A stretch of DNA of 64,000 nucleotides from Galdieria partita. Taxonomy: Eukaryota > Rhodophyta > Bangiophyceae > Galdieriales > Galdieriaceae. The notes beneath the pieces are model-generated. The model was given only the letters and a program-made list of their open reading frames with translations, was not told the DNA's origin and did no database searches. Positions 33,621 to 45,607 of the stretch are shown piece after piece (positions within the stretch are counted from its first letter, which is position 1; every line of letters starts with the position of its first letter). Where the stretch lies: the NCBI GenBank assembly GCA_025991245.1, contig BQMJ01000032.1, positions 161,452 through 225,451 on the forward strand. The letters are read 5' to 3'. A program made the position numbers and the translations under genes.

Positions 33621-35384
33621 ATGGCCAATCTTTCATCCGATAACACTCAAACTTTGCTAGTAAAAGTTACTTTTCTCAATGGAGAGCACACCAAGTTGAC
33701 CGTTACTATCACCACTTGTTATGAAACCAAAAATGTTGCCAATAAGATATTTCGATTGAAACTTTTTGACGAAAATGATCCCTTTTTGTTCTACGAGTGT
33801 TGTTGGGATGAAGATAGTTTTCTTACCCTCAAACACCAACAAAATTTGTTGGTAGACTTTCCAGGTTTTGCGAGCAAGTTTCATGAATTGTTGTCCAACT
33901 GTCGAGAGGATAAGGAAAGATTTCAAGCCACGTTATCTATGAAAGACAAAGAATGGGCTACTTTGATAATCGAAGAAAATACTCGATTCCGAACTCTGAC
34001 TTATTTATCTGTCGATTTAAAGATTGCTACTCAAGAAACGATACAAAAGTAAGAAAGATAAGCGTTCTTATCAACTTGTGTTTAAACTATATATAATTGA
34101 ATCTAGTCACTTTAAATTATCGTTGAGCAGACTATACAGAATTATAGAGAATATGCAGTCACAAGTTGCTAATTTGGAAACTCAATTGGGACAAGAAAAG
34201 AGTAAAAATGAACAACTCTCCATTCAACTACGTCAAGTCGAATCAGATAATGGTAACTGATTGAAATCATTCAATGACTGCATTTCTCACTCGATATGTT
34301 TTTGTAATAGAGCGTCAACGTGAAGAATGGAAACGAGAAAAGGAGCAACAATTGAGCCAACTGAGAGAAGAGAAAGAAGCTGAAAAGGAGAAATTTTTGA
34401 AAGAGTTGCAAGTACAGAAAAACAAAGATATTCAATTGTATGAAGAGGAAACTCTTGTTTGGAAGCAAAAAGCTGAACAATGGAATACCCAAGTTACTCA
34501 ATTACGAGACTTGTTAGAGCAAACTCAAAAAGATTTAAAGGAAGTGCGTTCAAAGAGAGATGAACTGGAGTTGGAGTATAATCAGCTAACAGTCGAAATG
34601 AAAGCCATCAAACAAGAGAAAGAACATTATTTAGCAGAATTGGAACAAAAAAATAGTCACTTGGAAGAGTTGGAAAGGAGAAATCGAGAGTTGTCTCATC
34701 AAATAGAAGAATGGCAAACTCAATCAGAATTTCATTCTCGTGAATGGGAAAAGGTAATGAAATCTCAACATACAAAACAGAGAATATTCAATTTTCTCTA
34801 AGGAAAAAGAAGAAAAAGAAAATTTGAAGACTCAATTGGAAAATTATCGCACAAGTCGTAGTCGTTTGGAAGAGAAACTCAAACATTCCATTGCAGAGAT
34901 CAACAAAGGCAATGAAATTATTGAAAAACTTCAAGAAGAGTTGAAGAACACGAGACAAAAGGCTAAAATGAAGACAACCATTGCCAACCAACAAGAACAA
35001 CTGTTACAAGAGAAACAACGTAAAATAGAACAACTCATGCAAGATATTCAAGTTTTGAATCAAAAGCTTTCAAACAAAGAACGCGAATTGGAGCATTTGA
35101 GTCAATCTTTACGGGATTCTCAAGCGAAATTGGAAGAGAACCAGAAAGTATTGGAAAGTAATCAGCAATTGATCAATTGGCTCAATAAGGAATTGAATGA
35201 AATGCAATTGACTAGTCATATTATTTCGAAGCCTTGGAAATCTTCATTTGCTACACAACCTTTAGGAGCTGCTGCTGATAAGAAAGATAATTCTATTTCG
35301 AGTGCTTTAGAGAAGAACTTGTGGGATAGCAATGCTTCGTCTGCTGCAAGAACCAATAGAAGAGAAACACTAGTGGATAAATAA
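33621..35384 (+). CDS. SAS6: SAS-6 centriole/cartwheel-type protein
   Basis: Four exons, 33621-34048, 34131-34252, 34311-34753 and 34803-35384, with introns of 82, 58 and 49 bp, give about 524 residues. Residues 1-142 match the SAS-6 head: a LLVKVTFLNGEH strand, DPFLFYECCWDEDSFLTLKHQQNLLVDFPGF and ENTRFRTLTYLSV (the PISA-type segment). A long uninterrupted coiled coil follows to about residue 470, and it ends with NQQLINWLNKELNE, the conserved C-terminal signature of SAS-6. A Ser/Ala-rich tail closes the protein. In other organisms SAS-6 self-assembles into the ninefold cartwheel hub. If this is a red alga, which lack centrioles and flagella, the role must differ. Confidence 0.88.
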
Positions 35385-36130
35385 GAATTGGAATTTATAC
35401 AAGCAAAACAGTCATAATAAGTTGCTTTTGTATAGTTGTTTCCCTAAAAATAATTTTTGAGTCATCAATAATCATATCGTTTCATGTTTTGCTTTTGTGT
35501 TTTTCAGCTTCTTTCAGGTCGATCTCTCTCGTAAGACTGTTGCAAAAACAACTTGAATTGTGAAGCAATTTGGACAAGAGGGAGACATCCTTCACTATGC
35601 TGGGATTAGTTTCATCTACGAACTTGCTTCTATTTACAATGAATTGAAGTTGATTTTCTCTGTTGTGTTTATAAGAAGTTGATATATGAAGAATAATATC
35701 TTCCAATCTGCTCGTTGGAATCATTCATTTTTTGCATATAAAATGACGTTAAATACAAACTTACACAATTTTCACCGTTCCATTGAATATTTGTATGCTT
35801 CTCCAAAATCTGTTAAGGCTATAGACTTTATAACATTTCAGTATTCAATATTCCCGTTATGATCATCTGCGACAACTATTTGAACAAGTTTGTTACACAC
35901 ACTTTGCTGCTTATCATCGCCATTGTTCCTATCCTATTACATATTCTCCATTTTCAACAATAAAGACAATGATCCAAGATTGAACACTTTCAAATGAAAT
36001 CATGAAACTTTCTTCCTTATTCTCTCTCAGACTCATTCGTTCTTTGCAATGAGAATGACTTTTTCCATTCTTTTGGATTTCTCTTTGCTGTGAGTCTCAT
36101 TCACATTTCCACATTGCCATTTATCCAACT
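35385..36130. other. Intergenic region with two weak short reading frames
   Basis: No supported gene. A minus-strand ATG frame at 35482-35724 encodes 80 residues with helical character (KDVSLLSKLLHNSSCF) but no known family. On the plus strand, 35743-35979 reads as protein only if the frame changes near 35845, so it may be a broken gene or an unresolved splice. Nothing else stands out. Confidence 0.3.
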
Positions 36131-38690
36131 AGAAAAGTTTATTGAATAATTTGATTGTCAAAATGAGTACGTTGGATTCTTATTTGCTAAGAATCAATGC
36201 AACTGTTGAAACTAAGAGTATGACTCTTCAACTTGTATATCAACAAGAATCCTTTTTAGATCTTTCTTGTATCTATGGATAACAAAGTGAAGCATGCAAG
36301 TATCGAGTCTACTGACAAAGTTCTCACTCCAACTTTCTTAGAAAGAAATATTTGGCAGCATATTTGGCTACCTCAGTCATTCTCCTTTTCAAAGTGTTGT
36401 ACAAATCTCAAGTTTTTTTTATCATTCGTGACGTTCAGTAGACTCTTGTTCTTTGAAATTGAATTTTATCAAAACTGAGATTTCACTTTTTAAATTGGAT
36501 AAAAATAACCACAAAACTATTTATCTTACAATAGAATCCAGTCTTCTTTCTCAAAGAACTCATGTATCCTATCAAATATGAAGGGAATTGCATGCCTTGC
36601 TATTGTATCATTTTGAATAAGGAAAAGACTTCGGAGTAGATAAATTCATTGTACTTGTGTTCAATGAACGAAGCCTCGTAACATCACAATATATTCTTCA
36701 AACATTCTTTCAAGATTTTTACGAGACTTGCGATTGAAAAAGGTTTGCAAAGATGTAGTTGTACTACAACTTGACAATGAGGATGTATTATAACATTCTT
36801 ATTGCATATTCAATGGCTCTATCTCAGAGTTGATAGAACTGCAAACAATATTATTATTGTTGGCTTCATAATAAAATCCACTATTCAATATCCCATTCTG
36901 ATTATCACTAAATTGTCTGGAAACTTCTTCAGTATACTTGTCGCTTACAATCAACTGAATGGCTATCAAACCATTCTGCACCAACTCGAGCTTGTGACGC
37001 CACTGGATGTAAATTTTGGCAACTTGTGCCTTTTTCATTCAATTTTCAACACCGGAACTTGAAAACACTTCAATGCAATAGCTATCAAATATACTCTCTT
37101 CTTGGTGGTTTCAGTCTCCATAAGTGTTTGCTCTGAAGAAGATTCATCTTGAATAGCAAGGACAGAATTGTCTTTCTATCTGTTACTCGAATAAGAACAT
37201 CAGGCCTGTCGAATGAAACCAAATATTCCATCTTTTGATAAAGACTTTTCGAAAAATAGTTTCCAAGTGTGAAAAGTTTCATCGCTACAAGTATTGATTC
37301 CAATCACTGTCGAAGCAAATGCTGAAACATACTTGAGAATAGGATCCACCTTGAAGCTGCTAACGGTTTACTAGATTCTATTGATACTCTTCTATAAGAA
37401 TATGTCTACATATACTCAATTCTCCTAGTTTGGAACAGAAACACCATCGAACATAAAGAGTAAATATAGTCGCACATTTGAAACTGCCACTTGTCGACGA
37501 AAACGAAATTCAAATAAAACGAATAGGAGTGAATTTTCGATAGTAACTTTTGATGTCCTTCAAAACAGTCTTTCGACAGACCAACTTGAACAATGTTTCT
37601 TCAGCTTGGCTAGGAATTGTTTGTACGTCTTTGTCTTGTTCATTGCTCGAGCTGTTCAGATAACAGAAGCCAAAATGTTTCGCAATGTCCAAAACATTAT
37701 TTAGAATGACTCCAAAGTATCAAACATAGTCTCTCTCATTGGAATACAAAATTCTAAAATAATGACAAAAAGCATAGAAGAAACAGAAATCCTTGATTCT
37801 GTTATCAAACGAGAGAGAGAGAGAGAGAGAGAGAGAGTTACTGCCAGATAACGACTTGGAATCATTTTCTCCATTTTCCTTTCTTATTTCATCCTCTGAA
37901 AGATTACAAAAACTATTCCAACTTTCACATCTATCAATCAATAATATACTAACGAACACAATTGCATCCACTTGTTTGAAGAACCAATGGTGTCCTTTAC
38001 AATGACTAGGAAAAGTACTTTTAAAACTGACTAGTTATTGTGCTCCATATTTGGTATCAAAGACTTTACAGTTTCTTCAGAAAAAGACCCCAAACGAAGA
38101 ACATTGAATATTATTCGAGAAAGGCGTAGCATCTTCTTGTCTACTAGTTGTCGAGTCCGACCTCCCTGCAGAAATAAAAAGTGCAAAAGACACAGCTAAA
38201 AAGTTCACTAAAACTCCTAAAAAGGAACGATAAACATTAAACATTCTAATGACTTTGTCAGGCTTTATCCAATCTCGAAACATCGAAAACTTTCTCAGTT
38301 TTAATGTTCCAAATTTCGTCAATAAACAAATACAAATAACGTTTCTTTAGGACATTTAATATATTTGAAGCCATTCTTCTGGACAATCAAAGTAAAAACT
38401 TGAGGAAATCAGGGCCAATTGGAAATCTACCAAGTGCTTCATTGCCCATCCATTCTAAGAGTGTAGTCTGAAAGCGAGTCCCGTGAGGAACTTGGAGAGA
38501 ATTGAACACTACATATAAAGTCTCGTTGAGTAGAGCATCTAGAGAAATTTTCCTATTTTCTCTCCTATTCCAATCTCAGACAGGCCAACCCATTTTCAAA
38601 AGTTGCTAACGTTTGGAGGTGTTGGCCAATCGTGCTTTCCACTTCCACGCATTCGGAATGCGTAAGGCAAAGTTGGTTGTTCCACACTAG
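36131..38690 (-). pseudogene. Decayed copy of the large subtelomeric ATPase, with duplicated 3' flank
   Basis: Fragments on the minus strand in several frames align in order with the intact 880-residue ATPase at 47080-49722. They include an IQLIVSDKYTEEVSRQF block near 36910-36960, a DIAKHFGFCY block at 37510-37692, a HNVYRAF-like block (FNVYRSFLG) near 38240, and a G-S-G-K Walker A remnant near 38615-38640. Stops and frame changes interrupt each block. Similarity continues into non-coding sequence: 36131-36540 resembles 46649-47060, so the whole gene plus its 3' flank was duplicated. A (GA)13-14 microsatellite lies inside at 37811-37837. Nothing suggests this copy still makes a protein. Confidence 0.75.
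37811..37837. repeat. GA dinucleotide microsatellite inside the ATPase pseudogene
   Basis: A pure GA run of 27 bp, absent from the corresponding place in the intact copy at 48670, so it expanded after the duplication. Confidence 0.95.
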
Positions 38691-38996
38691 ATAAGCCTTT
38701 GATGTCGCAAACACAAGATGCGTAAAAAGCATTCGAATCTTACAACTTGCGGACTTTCAGTTGACAAGGGAATATTTGATTCTTCTAGTATGAATGCCTT
38801 TCAATCTTTCAATATTGCTATCCATGCCCAAACACAGAAAATGTTTTGTGACGATTATCCTCCATAAAAGACAATCTAATGTTCTATTTGAGTCTATTCT
38901 GAATACTTTTTGTGCTAACAAACGAAAGCAACCCACTGAGCACAACACAAACGAATTCACTGCTCATTCTTTTACAAATTTTATTTTGGGGCGGCG

Positions 38997-41111
38997 ATGA
39001 CGTCTTCAGGTGAAAAGTGGGTTACCGACGACACGTTCAAGCCTATTGTGGTAGACCGCGAAAGTGACGTGTTGTTTGTGACAAGAAACCTGTTTCAGCT
39101 TCATAAAAAACGAAGACAGCTGAGGGCTGAGACAACTGACCTCAATTACCGGTTGTCCGTCCCATTTGCGCCCCACTTATTTGGCTCCGGCAAAACGACG
39201 TTTTGCCGAAGCTATTTGGAGTTGGTGCAGAGGTTTCGTGAAACTTCCCTGTCGTCTTTTGCTTCAGACCCTTCCAGGAAAGAGTTTTTGGACAAGTTAC
39301 GTGAAGCCGTTTTACTTTATGTGGATATGACAGAGCTCAAACCCATCAATCCCATTGAAGAAAGGCGAAACCTGGAGTGGGCTGTTCATTATTTGTTGTT
39401 CAAGTCTGCCTGTCTGCAGTCGGGGTTTGAAGAAGAACCGAGTCCTGTGGAGTGTTACAACGTCCTGCAACTTAGGACTACCGTATTAGTTAAGAGAATC
39501 CGTGAAGTGTTAAACATGCGCACTGATCAGTTTCTTCTTGTTGCTTTTGATGAAGTTGGTGTGTTGGATACAAGAGGACAATATTTTGATCTAGAAGTGA
39601 ATGACGAGGGTAGAGTTCGTCCATACAACGACTTTTTTGGTATTGTTCGGGGACTCTGTAAACAAGACAATGTATTCTTTATTGTTGTTGGGAAAAGCAA
39701 GGGTTTAAGCATTAAGAATTATACAGCTTCAGTATCAAAGGTGTTATTACATTTTATTTCGTTATCACCGTTAAACTCGTCTAGTATCGTTGAATTCCTT
39801 GAAAAAAGTCATCTCGAAGAACAGGTTCATTATCGAGTTTGTGATATTCTATGTAGTTCTACTTTTTCAGTAAATGAATTGGCAGAGGCTCTATTGGAGT
39901 ATACCGGTGGAGTTCCTGGTTTGCTTACTCGTGCAGTGAATATGCTTTTGAATTATGTACAAACAAGAGGACAGTCTTTTGAGTCGAAAGATGAATGTCT
40001 ATCGTGTATGAAGGAGGATGGTTTTAGAACAGTTTGCTCTGATCCCTTTGTAACACGTATATCAACTTTGGATGAGGATACAAGAAGTTTGCTTGATATG
40101 CTACTAATGATGGCACTATATCGTATACCTTTCAACGTAAACGACAGATTGAATTCGGGGTCTTATTTATTTGATGCTGTTACTGAAATGGGACTCTATC
40201 GACATCCTATTGATATGAATACTTTCCAAGTGCTGCTTCCAAAAGTATTTATTGGAATCTTTGAGGAGCTAACATCTCTGTCCTTGTTAGAAAGGATACT
40301 TTTAGGATCACTTAATATAGAGCCAGTTGATTGTTTCTTTGCTTCCAAATGTCGAGTATTTGAAGGAATTGTTGCTATGCGACTTGTTTGGATACTTTCG
40401 TCCAAAGTACGAAATGAGTTTAGGGAGTCGTTGGGTAGATTATCTGCCATATGGAAAGATATGAAACTTCCTATCAATGGACCTTCACCTCTTCATTACA
40501 TGATGTCGGTTAGTCGTGGTGAAGCAAGGAGTGAATCAAGCAAGGAACGGAAAACTTATGCAAGTAATGAATGGAACGAGATTATTCACGGAGCACTTGG
40601 TTTTGACAAAGTCTATATTCCAAAGGAAGCGAATTCTTATAGTCCTGATATCATGTTCAAGTTACAATCTCCCGTTAAATTCAAATTTCTTATGGTGGGA
40701 GTAGCTTGTAAAGGTCGTTGGAAATCGGAAGGAATCGGCTGGTCAGATGTTATTGAAGAAGCTAAGAAATTTCTTAAACCTGTTTACGATCAAGTTTTAT
40801 CCCAAGCATTGGAATTTTATCATTGTATGCTTATTATAGTTAGTACAAAGTTAGCACTCAATGTTGCAAACGAGTTGGGTAATCAGAGTCGATGTTATAC
40901 GAGTGGAATGCGTATTGGAGGGAATTCTTTTGAAATTCCTCCTAATTGTGAACTTGTTATTCTTTGTGAAAGCGATGTAGAAATGCTCATTGACAGAGAA
41001 ATATTGAATGGACTAGAAAGAGCATTCTCTACGAGTGATCGACCTGTTTTGAAAAACTTTGGTCTCGGTCTAGTTCAAAGAGTACGTCACAGTTTCTTGA
41101 GTTGGCAATAA
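38997..41111 (+). CDS. Subtelomeric P-loop ATPase with degenerate PD-(D/E)xK-like C-terminal domain, intact copy
   Basis: Intronless, 704 residues. Residues ~60-68 hold a Walker A-like HLFGSGKTTF (the usual first Gly is absent), and ~179-188 hold the Walker B FLLVAFDEVG. A helical middle follows (LLEYTGGVPGLLTRAVN, as in archaeal-type/STAND-like ATPases). The C-terminal ~200 residues contain YSPDIMFKL at ~547 and LMVGVACKG at ~565, which resemble the PD...xxK core of restriction-like nucleases with the acidic residue lost, then a LKPVYDQV helix. The layout recalls trypanosome RHS and Crinkler-type proteins. Function unknown. The first ~550 bp are visibly more GC-rich than the rest. It has close relatives at 41890-44014 (inverted) and 45886-46095 (stub). 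Confidence 0.8.
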   Translation: MTSSGEKWVTDDTFKPIVVDRESDVLFVTRNLFQLHKKRRQLRAETTDLNYRLSVPFAPHLFGSGKTTFCRSYLELVQRFRETSLSSFASDPSRKEFLDKLREAVLLYVDMTELKPINPIEERRNLEWAVHYLLFKSACLQSGFEEEPSPVECYNVLQLRTTVLVKRIREVLNMRTDQFLLVAFDEVGVLDTRGQYFDLEVNDEGRVRPYNDFFGIVRGLCKQDNVFFIVVGKSKGLSIKNYTASVSKVLLHFISLSPLNSSSIVEFLEKSHLEEQVHYRVCDILCSSTFSVNELAEALLEYTGGVPGLLTRAVNMLLNYVQTRGQSFESKDECLSCMKEDGFRTVCSDPFVTRISTLDEDTRSLLDMLLMMALYRIPFNVNDRLNSGSYLFDAVTEMGLYRHPIDMNTFQVLLPKVFIGIFEELTSLSLLERILLGSLNIEPVDCFFASKCRVFEGIVAMRLVWILSSKVRNEFRESLGRLSAIWKDMKLPINGPSPLHYMMSVSRGEARSESSKERKTYASNEWNEIIHGALGFDKVYIPKEANSYSPDIMFKLQSPVKFKFLMVGVACKGRWKSEGIGWSDVIEEAKKFLKPVYDQVLSQALEFYHCMLIIVSTKLALNVANELGNQSRCYTSGMRIGGNSFEIPPNCELVILCESDVEMLIDREILNGLERAFSTSDRPVLKNFGLGLVQRVRHSFLSWQ

Positions 41112-41889
41112 AGTTTGAATTCTTACATTCGATCGCTCATTCGGTTGTTTTTATGACAAACTGTAAACTAAATATGTTTGAAAACTTTTTTTAAAATGTA
41201 CTCATTGTATTCCATACTTGGATGATGATTGCTGCTGAACAGTGTCAAAAGTTTACAAGTTGTATAATTGCTTGCATGTCTTTTTGGTTTTTCACTGAGT
41301 CTTCAAGTGTATATTTTTAAAATGAACTGATTGTCTACTCCAGTATTACTAGAGGAATACCGTTGTCTTGTTGGAATACTGTTGACTTGATGTTACCAGG
41401 AAATATAAAACCAGCGACCATATTGTATTAACTTTTGAAACTCAGTTTTACTGGTGTCCAGCTCATGTAACGAACAAGAAAATCTAGTTGATAGTTCTAG
41501 AATTAACTTGTTGTCACTTTCCGAGTTTTCCTTGATTGGACTCATAAAACCATGAAGAACATCTTGAAAGTGAGATATAGTTGAATCTAATCTTGAAGAC
41601 ATTTTATGAAATGGTAAACAGAAAAACAAAGAGAGCTTCGTTCTTTCTCATTAACCACAAAGACATTGAATTTGTAACAGTACACAACGAGTTCATAAGT
41701 AAACAACAATGAAATTGTACAGTTGCACTACTAAACTCGTTTCAGAATTATTCGACAAAGTACGATAAAGTAGTACAAAAATAATGGAAAATTAGGAAAA
41801 TTGACTTTCTTTACAAACCAATTGAACTTTTCGAATACTTCTCAAATGAACAAATCAATATGGATCCAAACAGGAATAAGATGCTATTT
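41112..41889. other. Spacer between inverted ATPase copies with one small reading frame
   Basis: This 778-bp spacer lies between the stop codons of two tail-to-tail ATPase copies. A minus-strand ATG frame at 41393-41602 encodes about 69 residues (MSSRLDSTISHFQDVLHGF...) with amphipathic helices and no known family; it may be a small gene or chance. The rest is AT-rich without recognisable signals. Confidence 0.3.
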
Positions 41890-44014
41890 CTAAATATTTT
41901 TGGAAAGAGATAAAACCATTTCTTGCACTGTTGAAATTCCAATACTTCTCGAATGTGGATTATCCGTAGACTTGAAAGCACTCCTTAAACTCGACAAAAT
42001 ATCTTTACCAATAAAGTTTTCTACATCTGATTCAGAAAGAATGATCAATTCACAATTAAGAGGAATCCTGAAAGCTCCTGCAACTCTATCGCCAAAGGAA
42101 TAACAATGACTAGAATGATTCAAGTCAGTTGCTACACTAGTCGATAGCTTAGTACTCATGATGACCAACATGCAATGCAATGTAGGATGAACAGTCACGA
42201 CTTGATCATGAACTGGTTGCAAAAACTTGCAAGCTTCATCCACTATTTCATTCCATCTAATACCATTAAAACTCCATCGTCCTTTACAGGCAATACCTAC
42301 AATCAAATTCTGTTCGCTCGTTCTTCCATGCAACTTGAATAATATGTCTGGACTATGAGATGTTGGCTCAAATGGAATATATATCTTTTCGAATTCTAAC
42401 ATTTCTTCCACAATTTTTTTCCAGTCATTGATATCGAATGTATCTCTCTCTACTTCTGATGTAGATCTAGTATAATGTATAGATTTCATATAGTAAGCAG
42501 TAGATTCAGAGGAAAACTTTAAATTCATCTCTTTCCAAATAGAAGACAACTGACCAAGAGTAGAAAACATCAAACTGTCTGTCGGGTGATAACAAAAATG
42601 TAAATGTAAATAAAACATTGTGGCAACGAGACCTTCGAAAACTCGACATTTTGATTCATAAAAGAATTCCACAGGCTGTGACTTGAGGGTTTGTAATAGT
42701 AACCATTCCAACCTATCGTTCCTTACACTTTGCTCAATATATCCAATCAGTAACTTGGGAATCAACACTTCATAGCGTTCTTGATGGTTTTCATCTACAA
42801 TCAACCGACGATAAAAGCACATATCTGTCACGAGATCAAACAGAAATACATCAAAAGTAGAGCTAAGGTGCACAAGCTCATCCAACTCAAACCGAATATG
42901 ATATAATGCCAACAAAGTAAGCATTTTTAACAAACGTTGACGAGTCTCGCTAAGACTACTCAAACGAGGCAACAATGGATCAACACAATAATTTGTTGCT
43001 ATGGAATCATTCATTATCATCCAAAAGCTTTCTTTAGATAATAACAAGTGGTCTTGTGATAATTTACAATGCAAAAGGTAGTTGATTGCTTTCACAAGTA
43101 AACCAGGAACACCACCAGTAAGTTCTAGTAACAATTCTGCAAGTTCATTGGTTGAAAAGTGTTGATGACAAAGGATTTGTGAAACTTTAGGACACCCAGT
43201 AAACATAAAAGAAGAACTTTTCTCAAAATGTTCAATGATGCTATGCTTTTCAAGTGGTGAGAGGGGAATAAACGTCAACTCAACCCTGGATACTGAAATT
43301 GCGTTATTATGTATATTTAAGCCTTCACTTTTTCCAACAACAAAAAAGAATACATTGTCTTCTTTACAGAGTCCATGAATAATACCAACAAAGTCGTTGT
43401 ATGGAAAAACTTTTTCATCCTGGGTCGTTTCGAAATCAAAGTCGCCGTAACTCTCATCTAGAACACCAACTTCATCAAAAGCAACAAGAAGAAACTGATC
43501 AGTACGCATGTTTAACACTTCACGTATTTTTTTTAATTAGCACATCAGTCCTAAGTTTAAAAACTTTGAAACACTCGTCAGGATCTGGTTCTCCTTGACC
43601 CGATTTCAGACAGGCAGACTTGAACAACAAATAATGAACAGCCCACTCCAGGTTTCGCTTTTCTTCAATGGGATTCGTGGGTTTGAGCTCTGTCAAATCC
43701 ACATAAAGTAAAACGGCTTCATGTAACTTGTCCAGAAAGGATCTCCTGCGGTCTTTTTCACAATCACTTATGTTCTCAGGTCCTATTAGTGCTCTTTCAC
43801 CCATGCTCTTCACGAGTTCTAAATAACTTTTTACGAAACGTGTCTTTCCACTTCCAAAGAGATGTGGGGCGAAAGGAATGACTGGTTTAAAAGAACGATC
43901 GACTTCCCGGCGAACCTGCAACACGTACAACTGTCCAGTTGTTAAAACCACGTCTTGCTCTCTATCGACTACAACAGTGTCATACATATCTTGTCGTTGG
44001 AAAACGCTCGACAT
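41890..44014 (-). pseudogene. Second subtelomeric ATPase copy, interrupted by one frameshift in a homopolymer
   Basis: The minus-strand frame from the ATG at 44014 matches the intact copy at 38997-41111 from its first residues (DREQDVVLTTGQLYVL) through Walker A PHLFGSGKTRF, then breaks near 43525 and continues in another frame from about 43518 to the stop at 41890 with Walker B FLLVAFDEVG, LLELTGGVPGLL, a PDILFKL block and VGIACKG. The break coincides with a run of eight T on the plus strand (43527-43534); seven would keep the frame. Everything else is intact, so this is either a very recent pseudogene, a sequencing error in the homopolymer, or a site of slippage. Some stretches are identical to the other copy and others are widely different. 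Confidence 0.8.
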
Positions 44015-45607
44015 AGTGGACGAGGTGTTGAAATCGAGTCAGAAAAATGCGAACGCGAATTTTCCGAGAGAAAATGAAAATTTTATTTGCCTTTCACAAC
44101 TATTTCTGTAGAACGAACTTCTTTGTTATTTATATTTCCAAACAATGATGGAACATATTTCATATTGAAATGTAGCTTTTAAGAAGAAACGTTGCCTAGT
44201 TTTTTTTATGTAATGAGCATTATAACTTCTACCCGATTTATCACAATGGTAGCTTCAGTTTGAAGGTTCCTTTCTTCATAAGCTCTAGAATGGAAAGAGT
44301 ATATTTGCTATAAAATCAGGAAGAAAGGAAAAGTTCTTCTCAATCTATTTCATAGAAAATTGGATTGCAATTCATTCTCCCAAAAATACTCCTTATCCAC
44401 AATGCAACTATACTTCAAACTTTAAATGTCATTCACTACTCTATTTTTGTCGTTTTTTTCGATGTGATGTCGACATACATAGCAAATGTAAACAGTTTAA
44501 TTGTTTCGTAAACATTAGGAAACTTTTCTTTGGGGTGTCAAGGGAACAAGATAGTGCCACAAGTGGAACATAGCTAAATTTCAACTTTAGCTTGGTTCAC
44601 TTCTTGTGCAAGTAATTTGGAAGTATATTTTGAAAATATCTCATTCAGTTGTTGCTTTTCCTCTATTCTTGCACTATATGACTGTTTTACTAGAGCAGAC
44701 AAGATTTGAAGTAACGCTTGACAACTCAATTGGTTTCTCTACTCTTGAAGTGCTCTTAGTTTTTCCAGAATTGTCAGTGGTTGACTGTTGATATTTGGAG
44801 CGTAACCCTTTTTGAAATTTTCCAGACTTTCTCAGTTGTGTATAGCGAGTAATGGAAATTAGAGTATATATTTGCCAAGATCAATTCAACGGAACGTTGT
44901 CTGCACAGTTACTTGTCATGTGAGTCCTAATGATATAATGTCATTGAGAGTTTTCCTCCACAGAATTGACAAGATAGATAGAGCCAATAATTGATGCTCT
45001 ATCTCTTTACAATTCAATTGTACTCTATGGATTATGAAACACTTGATATGTACATAAGCTGATTTAACAGGTGACTAGTTGTCTTTTATCAACATACTTG
45101 CCTTCAAAATGACAACTTATGTGTCGTTGCTAATAGGTGATTGGTTCTCTTTTGTGATTGATGATTTCTCCTCCAACAATTTCATTAACAAAGATTCGTT
45201 CATCTGACAGACTTTAAGAGCTTCCTGAATACTTTCTGAATGATCGCTTGGCTGAAAAACATGAAGCTGCCAACTCCCCACTTTTCACCTAAGCTTCTCC
45301 AAGTTTGAAACAATGTGATTCTATACAACTAGAGATATCCAATAAAGACGCTCTTCAAAGCTGTTTACTTGAAGTTGAGGTTGAGTTGATTTCCATCCCA
45401 AGTGCTAGCTAAAAATGACTTTGTTTAGGATATGTACATCATCTATTATTGCAAACCAATCATCCATCTCAGAGTTTTCGCCTCCACAATTGTTCATCAT
45501 TAACTTGCCAGTCAAGACAAAAAACATTCAAAAAGTATTATTTGTCATAGTCTTTGTCAATCTTAAAGCTCAAAACAACTCTGCTTCCATCAAAGGATAG
45601 TCAAGCA
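44015..45607. other. Intergenic region containing one copy of a dispersed repeat
   Basis: No gene supported. The part from about 44730 to 45130 is a diverged copy of 53560-53970: both contain, in order, a TTTCCAGAAT...GTGGT block, an ACTT..ATGTGAGTC block, an ATTCTTTA/ATGCTCTATCTCTTTA block and a TTTATCAACATACTTG block. The remainder is AT-rich with short frames only. Confidence 0.5.

Noticed and set aside
37811-37837. GA run as a promoter GAGA element
   Set aside because: It lies inside the body of a decayed gene and is missing from the intact copy, so it is a simple microsatellite.
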